A DNA stretch of 64,000 nucleotides, taken from the NCBI GenBank assembly GCA_958510825.1, contig OY294049.1, forward strand, positions 28,071,120-28,135,119, written 5' to 3'. The stretch comes from Brachypterus glaber (taxonomy: Eukaryota; Arthropoda; Insecta; Coleoptera; Kateretidae). The notes under the pieces were generated by a model. That model saw only the letters and a list, made by a program, of their open reading frames with translations. It made no database searches and was not told the origin of the DNA. The position numbers were made by a program, and so were the translations under genes. Shown here one piece after another: positions 43,409-54,665 of the stretch (within the stretch, counting starts at the first letter, position 1; every line of letters starts with the position of its first letter).

Positions 43409-44738
43409 AGTGAAAGAGAACATCATAAGGAATAAATTTATATATAATTTGTTTATATTAATTGCGTTGCGTTGCGGGGCATTTCTAAAATATAATTTAT
43501 TAAACTAAGTAGCGATCTTATGAAAAAGTATTTAGTATTAAATACAAAAACTATTTTCAGCTAATTATATTTTATTTAACTTATGCATCTATAAGAATAT
43601 AAAAAATGATAACACACAAAATTCCGTACTAATCCAAAAATATAATTAATGTAAAACAGCCAGACACAGCGAAGTTCTTAAAACAAATTTAGATTTTGCG
43701 CTATTGCCCTGATCTCAAAAGTTATTGAAAAGGCTCAATATTTGTATAATAAATACTTCAACTATCCTTGATTACAGTGATTTGTTTTACTGAAATTGCT
43801 TAAAACACTTTTTGCCAAAATACCTGACCACCTGGCCCAGTGCCATCTATGACACAGAAAACGAACAAATAAGTTTAAGAGGTGGTTGCAATATTAGGAG
43901 CATGGCAATAATTGGTTCACCTACCTTAAATAAGTATTATATTTTCAGAAATTAAAAGTCTACAAAATGTTTTTTCTAAATATCCAATATCCACCCATGC
44001 TCACAAAAAAAATGAACCAGACTATATTTTTTACGTATTTTTTTGCACTGAAAACGAATTTGGCCCCAAATATTTTCAAAAAACTGCAAAAAAGAATACT
44101 GGATGAACTAGCTCGAGATCTTTTAAGTTTCTAGCACCTAAACTATTAAATTTTGTGAGTTGTGCCCAATGATACTTTTGTTCAGAAACTCGAGAACTAT
44201 TATATATCCAAATTTCAGCCATATCTGACCAAAACCACTTTTTTAAGAATAAGAATAAGAAGCGGTCGATTTCAACGCCCAAAAATAAGAATAATGAAAA
44301 AAGATGTGGTTGTGTGGACACAAACCAATAGTTAAATATGTAGGTAACAATTCTTTTTCTGATTACTGTAAGTTGCAGAAGAAATCTGGTTAGGGCAAAC
44401 CTAAGATTTTCGCACAGAACTTTTCTGCCTGCAACCATAAATCTGGTAAGGTCAAGAAGACGAACTGCTGTGATTTCAAGATCCTTAAAATCTAAGTAAG
44501 AACGATAATTTGTGACGTTTTCCTTGTCAGATTTCTGGTTACAGCAACCGAAAAAATTGTTGTTCCGTATTAAACCGTTGAACAGTAATTTGTCTTTTTT
44601 TGTTTGTGTAACTAACATGCTTATCTATTTTTGGGATTATTTGGAAGGACTAAATCCAAAACTAACATGAAATTGACCTTATTAAGTCTAGTTTTATAGA
44701 CGGGTTTCTTGCTGAAAGTTTCAGCCTTAAACATTTTT

Positions 44739-45251
44739 ACAGGGTTATTAAGAAATATACATTAAAAAATAAAAAAAAACTTCCCGTAAAGCTTGGTCTG
44801 AAAATGAGCCCTAAGGAAGCTACAACCCTCCTAAGGGAGCTAAGGGGTACATCTAAACACTAGTTTTTATTTAATATCTCTGAAACCCTATAAACCAAAG
44901 TAATGAATTTTTGAACATGCCTAAACAATTTTTAGTAAACATAAAGCCTATCATTTTATGTAATGTTTTTTTTAGTAATTTTAACCAGTGACGTGCAAAA
45001 TGGGTGGGCGATGTCACTTTTTGCCCAAAGATATCTCCCTCCATTTTGCACGTCCCTGGTTAAAATTTCCAAATTAAAATTACATAAAATGATAGCCTTT
45101 ATCAAAGTTAAAGCTTGTGCAAAAATTTAATACTGTACTTCATAGGGTTTCAGAGATATTAAATAAACACTACTTTTTAGGTGTACGCTTAGAAGGATCG
45201 GACCAACCTTTTTAGATTTTTTTTTCATATTTTTTAATGTAGACTTACCAA
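44739..45251. mobile_element. Foldback element inside the palindrome spacer, 513 bp
   Basis: ACAGGGTTATTAAGAAATAT, CATTAAAAAAT, TTGGTCTGAAA, TAGTTTTTATTTAATATCTC and AGTGACGTGCAAAATGG at the left are mirrored at the right by CATTTTGCACGTCCCTGG, GAGATATTAAATAAACACTA, CGGACCAA and ATTTTTTAATGTAGAC. The same internal blocks are found in the elements at 32990-34696 and 59511-60232, so this is a member of that family. Confidence 0.7.
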
Positions 45252-45566
45252 TTAAAATTCTCCAACTTATTAATAAATAAGCCTGTACATTGGTACACTT
45301 TTGAGTACCTAATTATTCACCCATCAAAATACATCTTACCACTGTGAGCCAGGTGGTCAGGTATTTTGGCAAAAAGTCTTTTAAGCAATTTCGACAAAAA
45401 AATATGTCACTGTAATCAACGATAGTTAAAGTATTTATCATACAAATATTAAGCCATTTAAATAACTTTTGAGATCAGGGCAATATATTGCCTATTGCAA
45501 TAGCGCAAAATCTAAATTTGTTTTAAGAACTTCGCTGTGTCTGGCTTTTTACATTACGGCCTATCC

Positions 45567-45703
45567 AGAAGCTTGCATAAGAACATAAAACATAAGAATA
45601 CGGTGCCGTGATTGGCTTACAAGATACATGGCCGCATATCAAGCCAATCACGGCATCGCATTGTTATGTATTACGTTCTTATGCGAGACTGTTTATATGC
45701 CCT
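45567..45703. mobile_element. Harbinger-type MITE, copy 1, with empty site
   Basis: CGGCCTATCCAGAAGCTTGC and GCGAGACTGTTTATATGCCC are the outer ends; AGAACATAAAACATAAGAAT, GCCGTGATTGGCTTACAAGA and their inverses form a long stem. TTA lies on both sides. The matching place in the left palindrome arm reads TTTTACATTAATTATA without the element (about 43645-43660), so the TTA duplication is directly supported. A TTA/TAA target is typical of PIF/Harbinger elements. Confidence 0.75.
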
Positions 45704-46675
45704 TAATTATAATTTTGGATTAGTACGCAATTTTAAAAGTGTTTTATCATTTTTTATATTCTTATAGATGCATAACTTAAATAGTTAAAATATAATTAGC
45801 TGAAAATAGTTTTCATATCTTCAAATACTACATACTTTTTCATAAAATTGCTACTTAGTTTAATAAATGACATTTTGGAAATATTCCGCAACACAACGCA
45901 ACAAAACCAATATATACAAATTATATATCAACTTATTCCTTACGATGTGCTATTCAAAATAAGTTGGCACAATTTATCACATTTTTTTTAAAAAAGTGTA
46001 ATTTACTAATAAATAAATAATAATAATAATAATTTTACAGTAAAAATGAAGAAAAGTGGGAAAAATTAAGGGAAAAATGGGTAAGTTTCTCCAAACAGTT
46101 CTGTTAAGGTTATTTATGTATTTTTATGGTTATTGTTTTCTCATTTTATTTATTTTTTTAATTTTTGAAAAGCTTTGTATTCTTGCAAAAATTTTAAATT
46201 TTGTTTTGCATATTTTTGCGCTTTATGAAGTTTATGCCGATTAATATCAATTTTGAGCAAAAAAAAATTGTTGGTCGATGGTTCGGCCGGTCGGTGGGTG
46301 TGTGCTGGAATTCTTTTAAGCACGATAACTTAAGCATGCTTTAATCTAGAGACTTGCATACAGGTATGTTACCAAAAGTTCTCGCTCGGGATTGTTTTTG
46401 GTAAACATTTGGGCGAGGCAAGGGGAGCAAAATACAATATTTTTCACAAAAATTTTAAAATTGGTATATGTGGTTTTTAACATTGGATTCGATTTTAGCG
46501 ATGTTGTAAACCTCCAAATAGATATTTTTATGTTTGTTTGACAAAAATTAGACTTTCTGCCAAAAGATCTTATTCCCTGGCCCATAGTGCTTAGGTGTGG
46601 TCATGTACAAATCCTGGTTATAGCTATCAGTATTGGATACATTGTATAAGATTTTTATGAAGTATTAGATAAGTG

Positions 46676-46806
46676 CCTATTCACAGGCTCGCATAAGAAC
46701 ATAATACATAACAATGCGGTGCCGTGATTGGCTTGATGTGCCGCCATATATCTTGTAAGCCAATCACGGCATCGCATTCTTATGTTTTAGGTTGTTATGC
46801 AAGCTT
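46676..46806. mobile_element. Harbinger-type MITE, copy 2
   Basis: Same family as 45567-45703. Left end GTGCCTATTCACAGGCTCGC, stem CGGTGCCGTGATTGGCTTG...CAAGCCAATCACGGC-like with a different loop order (CCGCCATATATC), right end AAGCTTCTGGATAGGC. Left flank TAA, right flank TAG, so the target duplication is slightly decayed. The loop is inverted relative to copy 1. Confidence 0.7.
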
Positions 46807-47001
46807 CTGGATAGGCTTTAGATTAACATATAGCTATAGATAAGGTAAAGTTACTATTAAGAAAAATGCATGGTATTATAAGAGATTGTTAATTGTTAAA
46901 TGGCATGAAATTTTATCTTTTAAGTAGGTACTTATTCATTCTATTAATGGATACAAAAATAAATATCGAATATTCCGTTTATGTTTATAGAACATAATAT
47001 A

Positions 47002-47953
47002 CAGTAGTGGCAGAAAGTAGAGCAACATTTTTTGTTTCGAGACAGTAATTTTTATTTAATAACAAAATACTTTAATTTTGGAAAAAATATTAATGTTAGG
47101 ACCTAAGCATGAAAAAATTACCCAACACTTTCCAAACCAGAAAAACAGCCCCAAACCATAAGTGACCCTCCGCGATGCTTGACTGTTGGGCACGTATATA
47201 TATATATATATAAATATATCTAGGATTCAATCTTTGATTGATAAGGCGTCTTACATACACCATCCCGTCACTGAAACAAAATAAACTTTCATTCATGGCT
47301 GAATATTACTTTTTTCCAATCTTGAAGTATCCAGTGTAAATGCGATCTTGCAAAATTAAGACGGGACTGTCTGTTTTTGCAGACAATAGCGGTTTCTTGG
47401 CAGGTCTTCCGGCAAATAGTCTAGCTTCACATTGTCTACTCCTTATTGTTCTTGAAGACACTTGTACGCCTAGTTCTTCGGATACACGTAGCTTCATTTT
47501 GTTAGAACTCAAAAAAGGATAATTTTAAGATATTTAAAAAAAAATTATCTTGATATTTATTCGTCTTTCTCGGTCTTCCAGATTTCTTTTTAGGCAAAAC
47601 ATTCCCAAATGTTACAAAACAATTTATAATATGAGAAACTGTAGATTTATTCAAATTAAACCTTTTTGCAACAATGTTTTCCTCTAGGCATGATAAATGT
47701 TAACATACACGGAATAAATCTCAAACTAAACCAATTTTCAAAGAATATAAAGACAAAAATTCAAAGTTTTTCTACTCTTTGCCAACAAAAAAATCTTATC
47801 AATATAAAAACAAACCAAAACATTTTGATGGCCAATTCTTATCTGAATTATGGTCGCATACTCGGCCCAGGTATTTTAGGTAAATATTATTTTTATTGCA
47901 ATCGCAGATACTAAAAAATTTTCATAAAGGTGCTCTATTTTCTGCCAATACTG
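47002..47953 (-). mobile_element. Tc1-like DNA transposon relic with both TIRs, 952 bp
   Basis: Left end CAGTAGTGGCAGAAAGTAGA and right end TCTATTTTCTGCCAATACTG are inverse over about 25 bases, and TA flanks both sides (47000-47001, 47954-47955) as expected for Tc1/mariner. The length is well under the usual 1.3-1.7 kb because the 3' part of the transposase is deleted. Confidence 0.8.
47095..47690 (-). pseudogene. Tc1-like transposase pseudogene
   Basis: Read on the minus strand from about 47684, one frame encodes a helix-turn-helix start (ENIVAKRFNLNKSTVSHII) followed by KKKSGRPRKT, the GRPRK motif between the two DNA-binding subdomains. A second frame (47512-47306) has ELGVQVSSRTIRS and GRPAKKPLLSAK, matching the second DNA-binding subdomain. 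A third (47296-47096) has SDGMVYVRRLINQRLNPRY and, with another shift, the VKHRGGSLMVWGCFSG block near the second catalytic Asp. The remaining catalytic region is absent. Several frameshifts and a TATATA expansion (about 47193-47213) mark it as dead. The protein would have cut and pasted TA-flanked elements. Confidence 0.8.
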
Positions 47954-48046
47954 TAGGTTTTAGTTATTATATTTGCAGTAAAAAATTGGTGATCTAAAAC
48001 TAAAACCTCAAATCATTGGGAAAGAATGCTTTGAAACAAGAACTTT

Positions 48047-48203
48047 TTAACACGTTCGCTGCCGACGCACAGTGGTATAGAATGTAGCGGTCGCGTTTAA
48101 AATAAACTTCCCGCTTTATTAGTAGAGATAGAAAACTAAATTTTATTTTATTTTGTAGAGTAATGATTAAGCTTTAAAACGATGTATTGAATAATTATTT
48201 TCC
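48047..48203 (+). repeat. Half copy of a TTAACACGTTCGCTGCCG MITE
   Basis: TTAACACGTTCGCTGCCGAC starts at 48047 but no inverse partner is found before the second element begins at 48204. It is probably a decayed or end-deleted relative of the neighbouring TTAA element. Confidence 0.5.
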
Positions 48204-48295
48204 TTAACACGTTCGCTGCCGGTTGTAATTTGTATAGTGCCCCCCAAAGTCAACAAATGACGCCACGCATGAGTCATCGGCAGCAAATGCATTAA
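48204..48295. mobile_element. piggyBac-type MITE, 92 bp
   Basis: TTAACACGTTCGCTGCCGG at the left is mirrored by CGGCAGCAAATGCATTAA at the right, with TTAA on both sides. The ends resemble those of the half copy at 48047 and, more distantly, the TTAACCCATTAGCGCTC insertion at 43190. Confidence 0.65.
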
Positions 48296-48472
48296 TAAAC
48301 ACATGTAGTAAAAATAAATCTCTCACAAATGTAAACTCTTTTTGAGTACTATATTTTTGGATGTAGATTCACCCGGTAAAATTTTGTAACATATTTCTGT
48401 ATTACCCTGTATTTATTAAATATTATTTATTTTTGTTTTTCAATACTCATACTGACGGTTAAGTAGGGTAGG

Positions 48473-49700
48473 ATCACCGGTTTTAGCCACTGCACCGGTT
48501 TTAGCCAGTCAGAGTAGTTTTTTGGGTATAGCTAAGAAATAGGAGACTTTAGATCAAAATTATCGTTTAAATCCGATTTGAATGATAAAAGTTGGGACAA
48601 CAAGTATGTTAAATAAGTTTTAACAGTAGCGAAACGAATACAGCGCCTATTAAAAATTTTGATTTTGAAAAAAATTTAATTTCTTATGACTTTTCTTAAG
48701 AAACCGCCAGAAAAATAATTTTAAATATCTAATTCAGGTAAAATTAAATTCGTAAAACATTTATATCAAGTTAAAGGTAAGTCATTAAACAGTTACTTTA
48801 TTAATATTTTAATACATATTTTGCAGAATTTATTCTTAAATTTGCATGGCGATAACTGGGACACTAATATGCTTCTCTTTCTAGCTATAGCCACAGAATT
48901 GGCTAAAACTTGAACCTAAGTAGTACCAGTTATAGCCAATGTCAAAAAATATCAATATGTCAAAATTACTGTACAAATATAAAGATTTTAGCGAAAACCA
49001 CCTTTAAATATTAGCCAATAATACATTTAAATTAAAAAAGGAGGAGTATTATAAAAAATATAGTCGAGAACGGGCCATCAAAAAATGATTCAAGACTGAA
49101 GCTGAAAACTAAACATGTCACAATGTGAAATTGTAACATACATGTAAATTTTTTTCTAAAATTTATAGTGTCGAATATGGTATAAACTACCAGCTGGTTC
49201 AGATCCCAAAAAGACTCTAAACAAATAAATAAAAAATAAATAAAATTAATAAATATTTATAATTATCGGATAATTATCCAAGAAAAGATGTATGTAAGAA
49301 AAAATGTAATAAAAAACGAAATCATTTTAAATATTGATTAGGAAGTATATATTTAAAAAAAAACTATAAATTTTAAATGTTCTAAAACTGTTACAAAAAT
49401 ATAAATAATTTATTTTTAACATCTTTTTAGTTTTTTTTAACGGTGGCTTATCTGGTAAATTTTTATGGCTAAAACCGGTGCTTGGGTGGCTAAAACTAGA
49501 GAATTAGTATTATTTTGTTTGTTTTTTTATTTTATAACGTATCAGCTAAAGTTATATTGTTTAAACATTTATTTTATAGAGATATATTGTAAGTTTCAGA
49601 AAAACCAAAACTTGCAACCTTAACATTATAATGGAACAATAAAAAGAAATAAAAACAGAATTTTTCTTAAGGTGGCTATAACTGGGGTATCTACCCTAAC
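48473..49700. mobile_element. TIR element of the GTAGGG family, 1.2 kb
   Basis: Left end GTAGGGTAGGATCACCGG followed by TTTTAGCCAC is mirrored by GTGGCTATAACTGGGGTAT and CTACCCTAAC. GGCTAAAAC/GTTTTAGCC phrases recur through the element (about 48480, 48500, 48900, 49445, 49490), suggesting internal iteration of the terminal motif. No transposase frame is present. It resembles the GTAGGGGA elements at 6964 and 39279. Confidence 0.6.
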
Positions 49701-50667
49701 TAATCTATCTAAAATGTATTGATATCTAACATTGTTGTTACCTTCAAAGTAAAATAAATACATACATAATTTTGAAGGTAAATGTTATAAATTTCGTGCA
49801 GGTAGTAATTAAAAACCACACCATTATTAATAAAGTATATTAATTTGTGTCTTTAATTAAAAGTTGCGCGTACATACATATATTGAAAAAATAAAACAAA
49901 TAATTAATTCTTGATATTTGCGTTTTTGGAAGGAAAGGACTAAAGGGAGCGTTCAAGTATTACGTAACGCAAAATTTGGCCATTTTTGGCGATGTTTGTT
50001 GAGGGTGAGGGGGTAAAACAAGTAAGAAAATGGAAATAAAATATTTTTACACAACCCCCACACCCCAAAAAAATTGATCATATTCGAACGCTTTGGTGTT
50101 TCCACTAGTCAAAATCCGATGACATAAACTCGCAGAATCTATCCGATTTGATACTTATTTATTTGTTGTTGTATAGTTGGTAGAGGCAATTACATTTCTT
50201 ATGTAAGGCCCTGGTTATCAGTTTACAGTTAAAACCTTATCTAAAAGATAAAGTCTCAGTTAAGAGCAAATTCTGGATTTTGGTTGGAGTTACTATAGTT
50301 ATTACGTGTCAGCTAAATTTAGCTGCACTTTGATAAACCCAGCCTAAGGCTATCACAAATTTAACAAGCGGCTAATGGTAGCGCTCCATGCCAAGTTTGG
50401 TTTGGTTTTTCGCTGGTTTGGTGTTTTTTTATGGAGGGCTTTGGTTTACGTTATTGTTGGTTAAAGTTGGTTTTCGCCTGTTTTTTTTTTAATTTGTTTT
50501 TGTTTAAAATAATAAATTGACATTAAAAAAAGAATCCAAATAATTTTTGAAAGGCGAGAAGAATTAACAAAAAAGTCTTTAAAAAGGAAACCAAAGCATT
50601 AACCTATAAAGTTTTTGTTACAATGAAGCAATATAATTCAGTGCTCAATAAAGGTTTCACAGTAAGG
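49701..50667. other. Non-coding stretch with a weak relic of the GCGCATTATC element
   Basis: Near 50560-50650, AGAAGAATTAACAAAAAAG, AAAGCATTAACCTATAAA and ATGAAGCAATATAATTCAGT parallel the interior of 26094-26180. TTGGTTTGGTTTTTCGCTGG-type repeats lie at 50395-50490. No gene. Confidence 0.4.
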
Positions 50668-50803
50668 GCATATCCACAGGCTCGCATAACAACATAGTAT
50701 ATAACAATGCGATGCCGTGATTGGCTTGATGTGCCGCCATCTTGTAAGCCAATCACGGCATAGCATTCTTATGTTTTATGCAAGCTTCTGGATAGGCCTT
50801 AAA
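50668..50803. mobile_element. Harbinger-type MITE, copy 3
   Basis: GGGCATATCCACAGGCTCGC and TGCAAGCTTCTGGATAGGCC ends, stem GCGATGCCGTGATTGGCTTG with its inverse, TAA on both sides. Closest to copy 2 in loop order (GATGTGCCGCCAT). Confidence 0.75.
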
Positions 50804-51749
50804 CGATGCAAAAAATTTTATGAAGTAAAAGTATTAAATTTTGGCATACGGCTCTTATTTTTGATATAAATATATTTTTTAAATAACTTTTTTTCGTATC
50901 TTTTACGGAAAGGTAAGTTTACCTAAAACATTTTTACTCTTTCACTGATATCTGGAGCCACCTATAATTTTTCAAAATTTTATTTTTACAAAAATTAGTT
51001 TTTAAGCAAGCAGGGCAAAATACCAAAGCAGTTTTTCTTAATTCGAAAAAAAAGGTCATTTTGTGGTATTGTCAAGTCGATCCGGGGATACAATGTATAT
51101 CCGAAAACTTCGAATAAAAAGACTAATAAAGCTACTGGCTCCGAAAGTCATGGTGGCCCACCCTGAATATCATAGTGTATATAATTTACCTATATCCAAT
51201 TTAATTACACGGGTGTTACGTGCCGTATTTGTATGAATTTATTTAATTTTATTTTCATAATAGATTTCGTAATGGGTCTATTCTTTCGCATTAAACAATA
51301 AATAATGAAACGTTAAATTAATTTAGAATGATCTGGTATATTTAAATACAAAATTGATTATAGATTTTTTTATACCTTATTTTTATAACTATACATATTC
51401 TTATAATCATATAAAATATTTTAAATTAATTGGCATTAAAAAAAATATTGACTAAAGAGCATGTTTTCCTATGAAACGAAAAATTTCACACCATTTAGGG
51501 TAAGAAAGAATCATATTTCCTATGCGTGGGAAATAATATCACACACATTAAAAAGGTAGGCTATCATGATTTTTTTCAAAAAGATTATAATTTTTTAGAG
51601 GCTTTTCTTTTACATTTGTATCTGGATATATATTTTTTTATAATTTTTATTATATATGATAATTCTTAGTTATAGCTAATTCTTAATTATAGCTAAATCG
51701 TTTTAATTTTAATGAGATAAAAACAACTTGAATGAACAAAATGTTACTG
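50804..51749. other. AT-rich stretch without recognisable features
   Basis: No coding or RNA gene recognised; only AT-rich low-complexity sequence. Confidence 0.5.
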
Positions 51750-52985
51750 TTAAAGTCTAATATTTCTGGCGTTATTAACAGAATTTCCTTCAACCCTAAA
51801 CAAAAGTTTTCTACTTTTTTTTGGTTTGGAGTTTTTAGATAGAGCTCCACACGTGCCTTTTTTTAGCATAACAATATTTTTAAATCCCAAAATTAAAAAA
51901 TAATAATAGTTGTTTTTACTAAAAACATAATTTTTCTATTAAAATTATTAATTTTAAAAAATTCTTTAAAAATTTCACTTTTATTGTGGAATAACGCTAT
52001 CGCAAAAAATAGGTTGCTGAGAGATTTAAATTTTCAAGTATGACGTAGGGCCACTCCTTCCAGTGGCGGCTTTCTGCTGCTGTCAACGTTCATAAAAACA
52101 TGTCAAATCTAATATTCAAAATTTGAAATAGATTTATTGTTAGAATGAAAAATTTAACAAAGCAAGATTTTTGTGAATCTTCATGAAGAAAACAGTTATG
52201 TAGAAAACACATTGTCCAGAAACTTAAAAAAGGTTGAAGAAAATACCGTAGAAAAATCGAAAATTTGGCAATTCATTCAATAATTGTATTGTATTGTGTT
52301 ATATTTAACAAAATAAATGTCTCCATGTTAATTTATTTTTCACTGTGTAAAATAACTAAAATTTTAAAACAATTTTTATAGTAAAACCAATGTTAGTTAC
52401 TATTTTCCATTGTAATGTAAACGGTCAACTCTCGGATCGAATCCTTAAAAACAACATTTGCACAAAATGCCATGCCTTTATGGGAAAATCTATGCTTTGC
52501 ACTCTAGGATATAAATAATAGTTTACACCATTGATAAATTTCAATACAATATTTAAATCTTATTAAATAAATCTTATTCTTTGCATCAAAATAGACATTT
52601 AATGTCACGAAAATCATATTTAAAAATTATAAGTCCACAGTAACCTATTTTTTTGCGATAGCGTCATTCCACAATAAAAGTGAATTTTTTAAAGATTTTT
52701 TAAAATAAAAATTTTAATGGAAAATTAATTTTTTTAGTAAAAAAAACTATTACACAATAAAGAAAAAATATATTTATTTTTTAATTTTGCCATTTAAAAA
52801 TGTTGTTATGCTAAAAAAAATGCACGTGTGGAGCTCTAGCTCAAAACCATAAAAGAGTAGAAAATTTTTCTTTAGGGTCAATTGGTAACTTGGTCGTTAT
52901 TGACTGGTAAAAATTTCATAGTGATATCTTTGTTAATAACGCAAGAAATCATCTGATTAGTCTTAGACGGCCCGCCCTGTACTTA
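51750..52985. mobile_element. Foldback element with 260-300 bp arms
   Basis: Left-arm blocks TGGCGTTATTAACAGAATTT-like, TAGAGCTCCACACGTGC, AGCATAACAATATTTTTAAA, TTCACTTTTATTGTGGAATA and ACGCTATCGCAAAAAATAGG are mirrored at 52641-52945 by CCTATTTTTTTGCGATAGCG, ATTCCACAATAAAAGTGAA, TTGTTATGCTAAAAAAAATG and GCACGTGTGGAGCTCTA. The spacer (52015-52641) is non-coding. The right end runs to CGGCCCGCCCTGTAC; the left counterpart is eroded. Confidence 0.65.
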
Positions 52986-53369
52986 TCTACCAAGAAAACG
53001 AAATCTACAAGAGACCAGGGTATAATTGAACTGATTTATCAAGGTTGGCGCATCCAGGTTCAGGAATTTTCTCAAAACCGCACTTTTTTATTTATTTTTC
53101 TGCGAAGTAATGATATTTTTTTAATAGTTATTTAATTTTAATCAATCTAATAATTTTAAATATTGATAATTTTATTAATCTTTATTTAAACAACATAATA
53201 TTTATTTTAAATAATTTTAGTGTTATTAGAGTCGTGAGTAATATAGTGTACATAAATTTTTGAAAAGTATCTTTTTTGCTTTCGCGACGTTTCCACGCAA
53301 ATGGCTTAATCTTTATGGCCGAAAAGATTATGCTATTGCTAATACAGCCATCTAGTGATCATAGAAGGC

Positions 53370-53430
53370 AGGATATTGGCACTGTTCCAATATGCCCCAT
53401 TTCCTAATGTGCCCTACTCTCCCCTACTAA
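53370..53430. repeat. Solo end of a GTAGGGGA-family element
   Basis: TATGCCCCATTTCCTAATGT and GCCCTACTCTCCCCTAC match, in inverse orientation, the termini of the elements at 6964, 39279 and 48473. I found no left partner within the preceding 3 kb, so it is a fragment or a long element with a diverged end. Confidence 0.4.
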
Positions 53431-53949
53431 TCAACGTGTTCTCATATTGTAGAAGGATTGATGAGGATCTGATCAATTTTTAATGCTTTTTGTCCACTAA
53501 TTGGGTTATTATTTTTAACAGACACCAGTATCATTACCATTATGTGCTATACGAGGAGGCTGTAAATTTCAAAACCTGATGGCGAGAGAAAAAGATTTTC
53601 GGTATTCTGTTTTTTTGAAAAGCTATATTTATAAAACAATTTTAAAGCGTAATGGCATCAAACCAACATTTTTAATTGATTTTTTAAATCCATTATACCA
53701 AAATTAGTTTAAATATACAACGGATAAGTACTTTTATTACCATTAAAATATATTTATGTTCTTATCTTACCTCATTCTCACGAGTTTTAAGCTAATTTTT
53801 ACATTCAATAAGGACATAAGCATTTAAATTTATTGATTCTGGAAGCAAAATATCATAAAAATTTAATATTTCATATTCTTTATTCGTAATTTTGATTCTT
53901 CCGGAATAACCATGTAATTTCAAATTAATATCAGCCATGAAGATATGCA

Positions 53950-54350
53950 TTCCATTATACCAGGTGAGTTTTATTATGTCCACCCCTAAATTAAGATTAA
54001 TTTTCATTCGATAAAAACGAAACTTTGGTGATTTATATTGGCTATAAAATGGCGGATTTATTTTTTGTTTCGCCTCCGGTTTCGCCTGAACTGGCATATA
54101 TATGTTTTTTTAAATGGAACACCCTGTACATTTTTGAACTCATTTATTAATTCATACATAGATTATTATTTTTTTTTTTACTTTTTTTCGTTTGGACTTT
54201 ACTTTACCCACTAGTACCATAAATAACTAAATCAGCCATTTTATAGCCAATGTAAAATTATATAAATCAACAAAGTTTCGTTTTTATCGAATGAAAACTA
54301 ATCTTAATTTTAGGGGTGGAAATAAATAAAACTCACCCGATTCACAAATT
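53950..54350. repeat. Foldback element, about 400 bp
   Basis: Left blocks GGTGAGTTTTATTATGTCC, TTAAGATTAATTTTCATTCG, ATAAAAACGAAACTTTG and TTGGCTATAAAATGGC are mirrored by GCCATTTTATAGCCAA, CAAAGTTTCGTTTTTATCGA, TGAAAACTAATCTTAA and GGAAATAAATAAAACTCACC. A 101-codon minus frame (54097-53792) overlaps the left arm and looks accidental. The centre has ACACCCTGTACA, like the ends of other foldbacks. Confidence 0.6.
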
Positions 54351-54399
54351 TTTAAAAGGTAAAAAAAATAATTTTAAAAAAATTTCAACATTTTTTAAT

Positions 54400-54665
54400 T
54401 CAATTTTTTTTTTGCGAAAAAGGAAAAATTTTTGAAAAAAAAATTTGAAAATGATACTTTTTTTATTTTTTCAAAAAGTTTAATCCCCCTCTGTTTTGGG
54501 AGGATTACTTTCAAAATTGCTAGAATTGATCCTTATAATAAAAGTAATTTTTCTGAAAAAAGTTACGTTAATCGGAATTTTCTTTCAGCTTTTTTCGATT
54601 TTTTTAAAACTTTTTTTGTAGGAAAATTACTTTCAAAATTGGTAGAATTGATCCTTGTATAATGA
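54400..54665 (+). repeat. CCGTCCG-associated 138-bp-type repeats, two units
   Basis: AGTAATTTTTCTGAAAAAAG, TACGTTAATCGGAATTTTCT, TTTTTTCGATTTTTTTAAAA and AATTACTTTCAAAATTG occur in the order seen in the array at 62085-62630. AAAATTG(C/G)TAGAATTGATCC appears twice (about 54513 and 54635), marking a repeat junction. Confidence 0.5.

Larger units (their letters stand above)
42605..46590. repeat. 4-kb inverted repeat with CACTATGGGCCAGGG ends
   Basis: From CACTATGGGCCAGGGGATT (42605) to ATTCCCTGGCCCATAGTG (46590) the two flanks are inverse for more than 1.2 kb each. Matched blocks, from outside in: TTTGGCAGA.TCTAA, AATCGAATCCAATGTTAAAA, TGTTTACCAAAAACAATCCC, GGTAACATACCTGTATGC, ACCCACCGACCGACCGG, CTGTGCCAACTTATTTT, TAAGGAATAA, AAGTAGCGATCTTATG-like sequence, CAGACACAGCGAAGTTCTTA, ATTTAGATTTTGCGCTAT and AAAATACCTGACCACCTGG. 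The spacer (about 43840-45345) is unpaired and contains the foldback 44739-45251. CACTA at the end is reminiscent of CACTA/EnSpm elements, but no 3-bp target duplication or transposase is visible. Confidence 0.75.

Noticed and set aside
44076..44618. 180-codon minus-strand frame in the palindrome spacer
   Set aside because: It is the longest non-RT frame, but it overlaps small TCTGGTTA-type inverted repeats, has F/L-rich chance-like composition and no motif I know. Could be revisited with a database search.
42605..46590. Confident assignment of the 4-kb palindrome to CACTA/EnSpm
   Set aside because: Only the five terminal bases agree; there is no transposase, and 3-bp target duplications are not seen (GTG left, CTT right).
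53792..54097. 101-codon minus frame
   Set aside because: It lies across a foldback arm; composition and position fit a chance frame.
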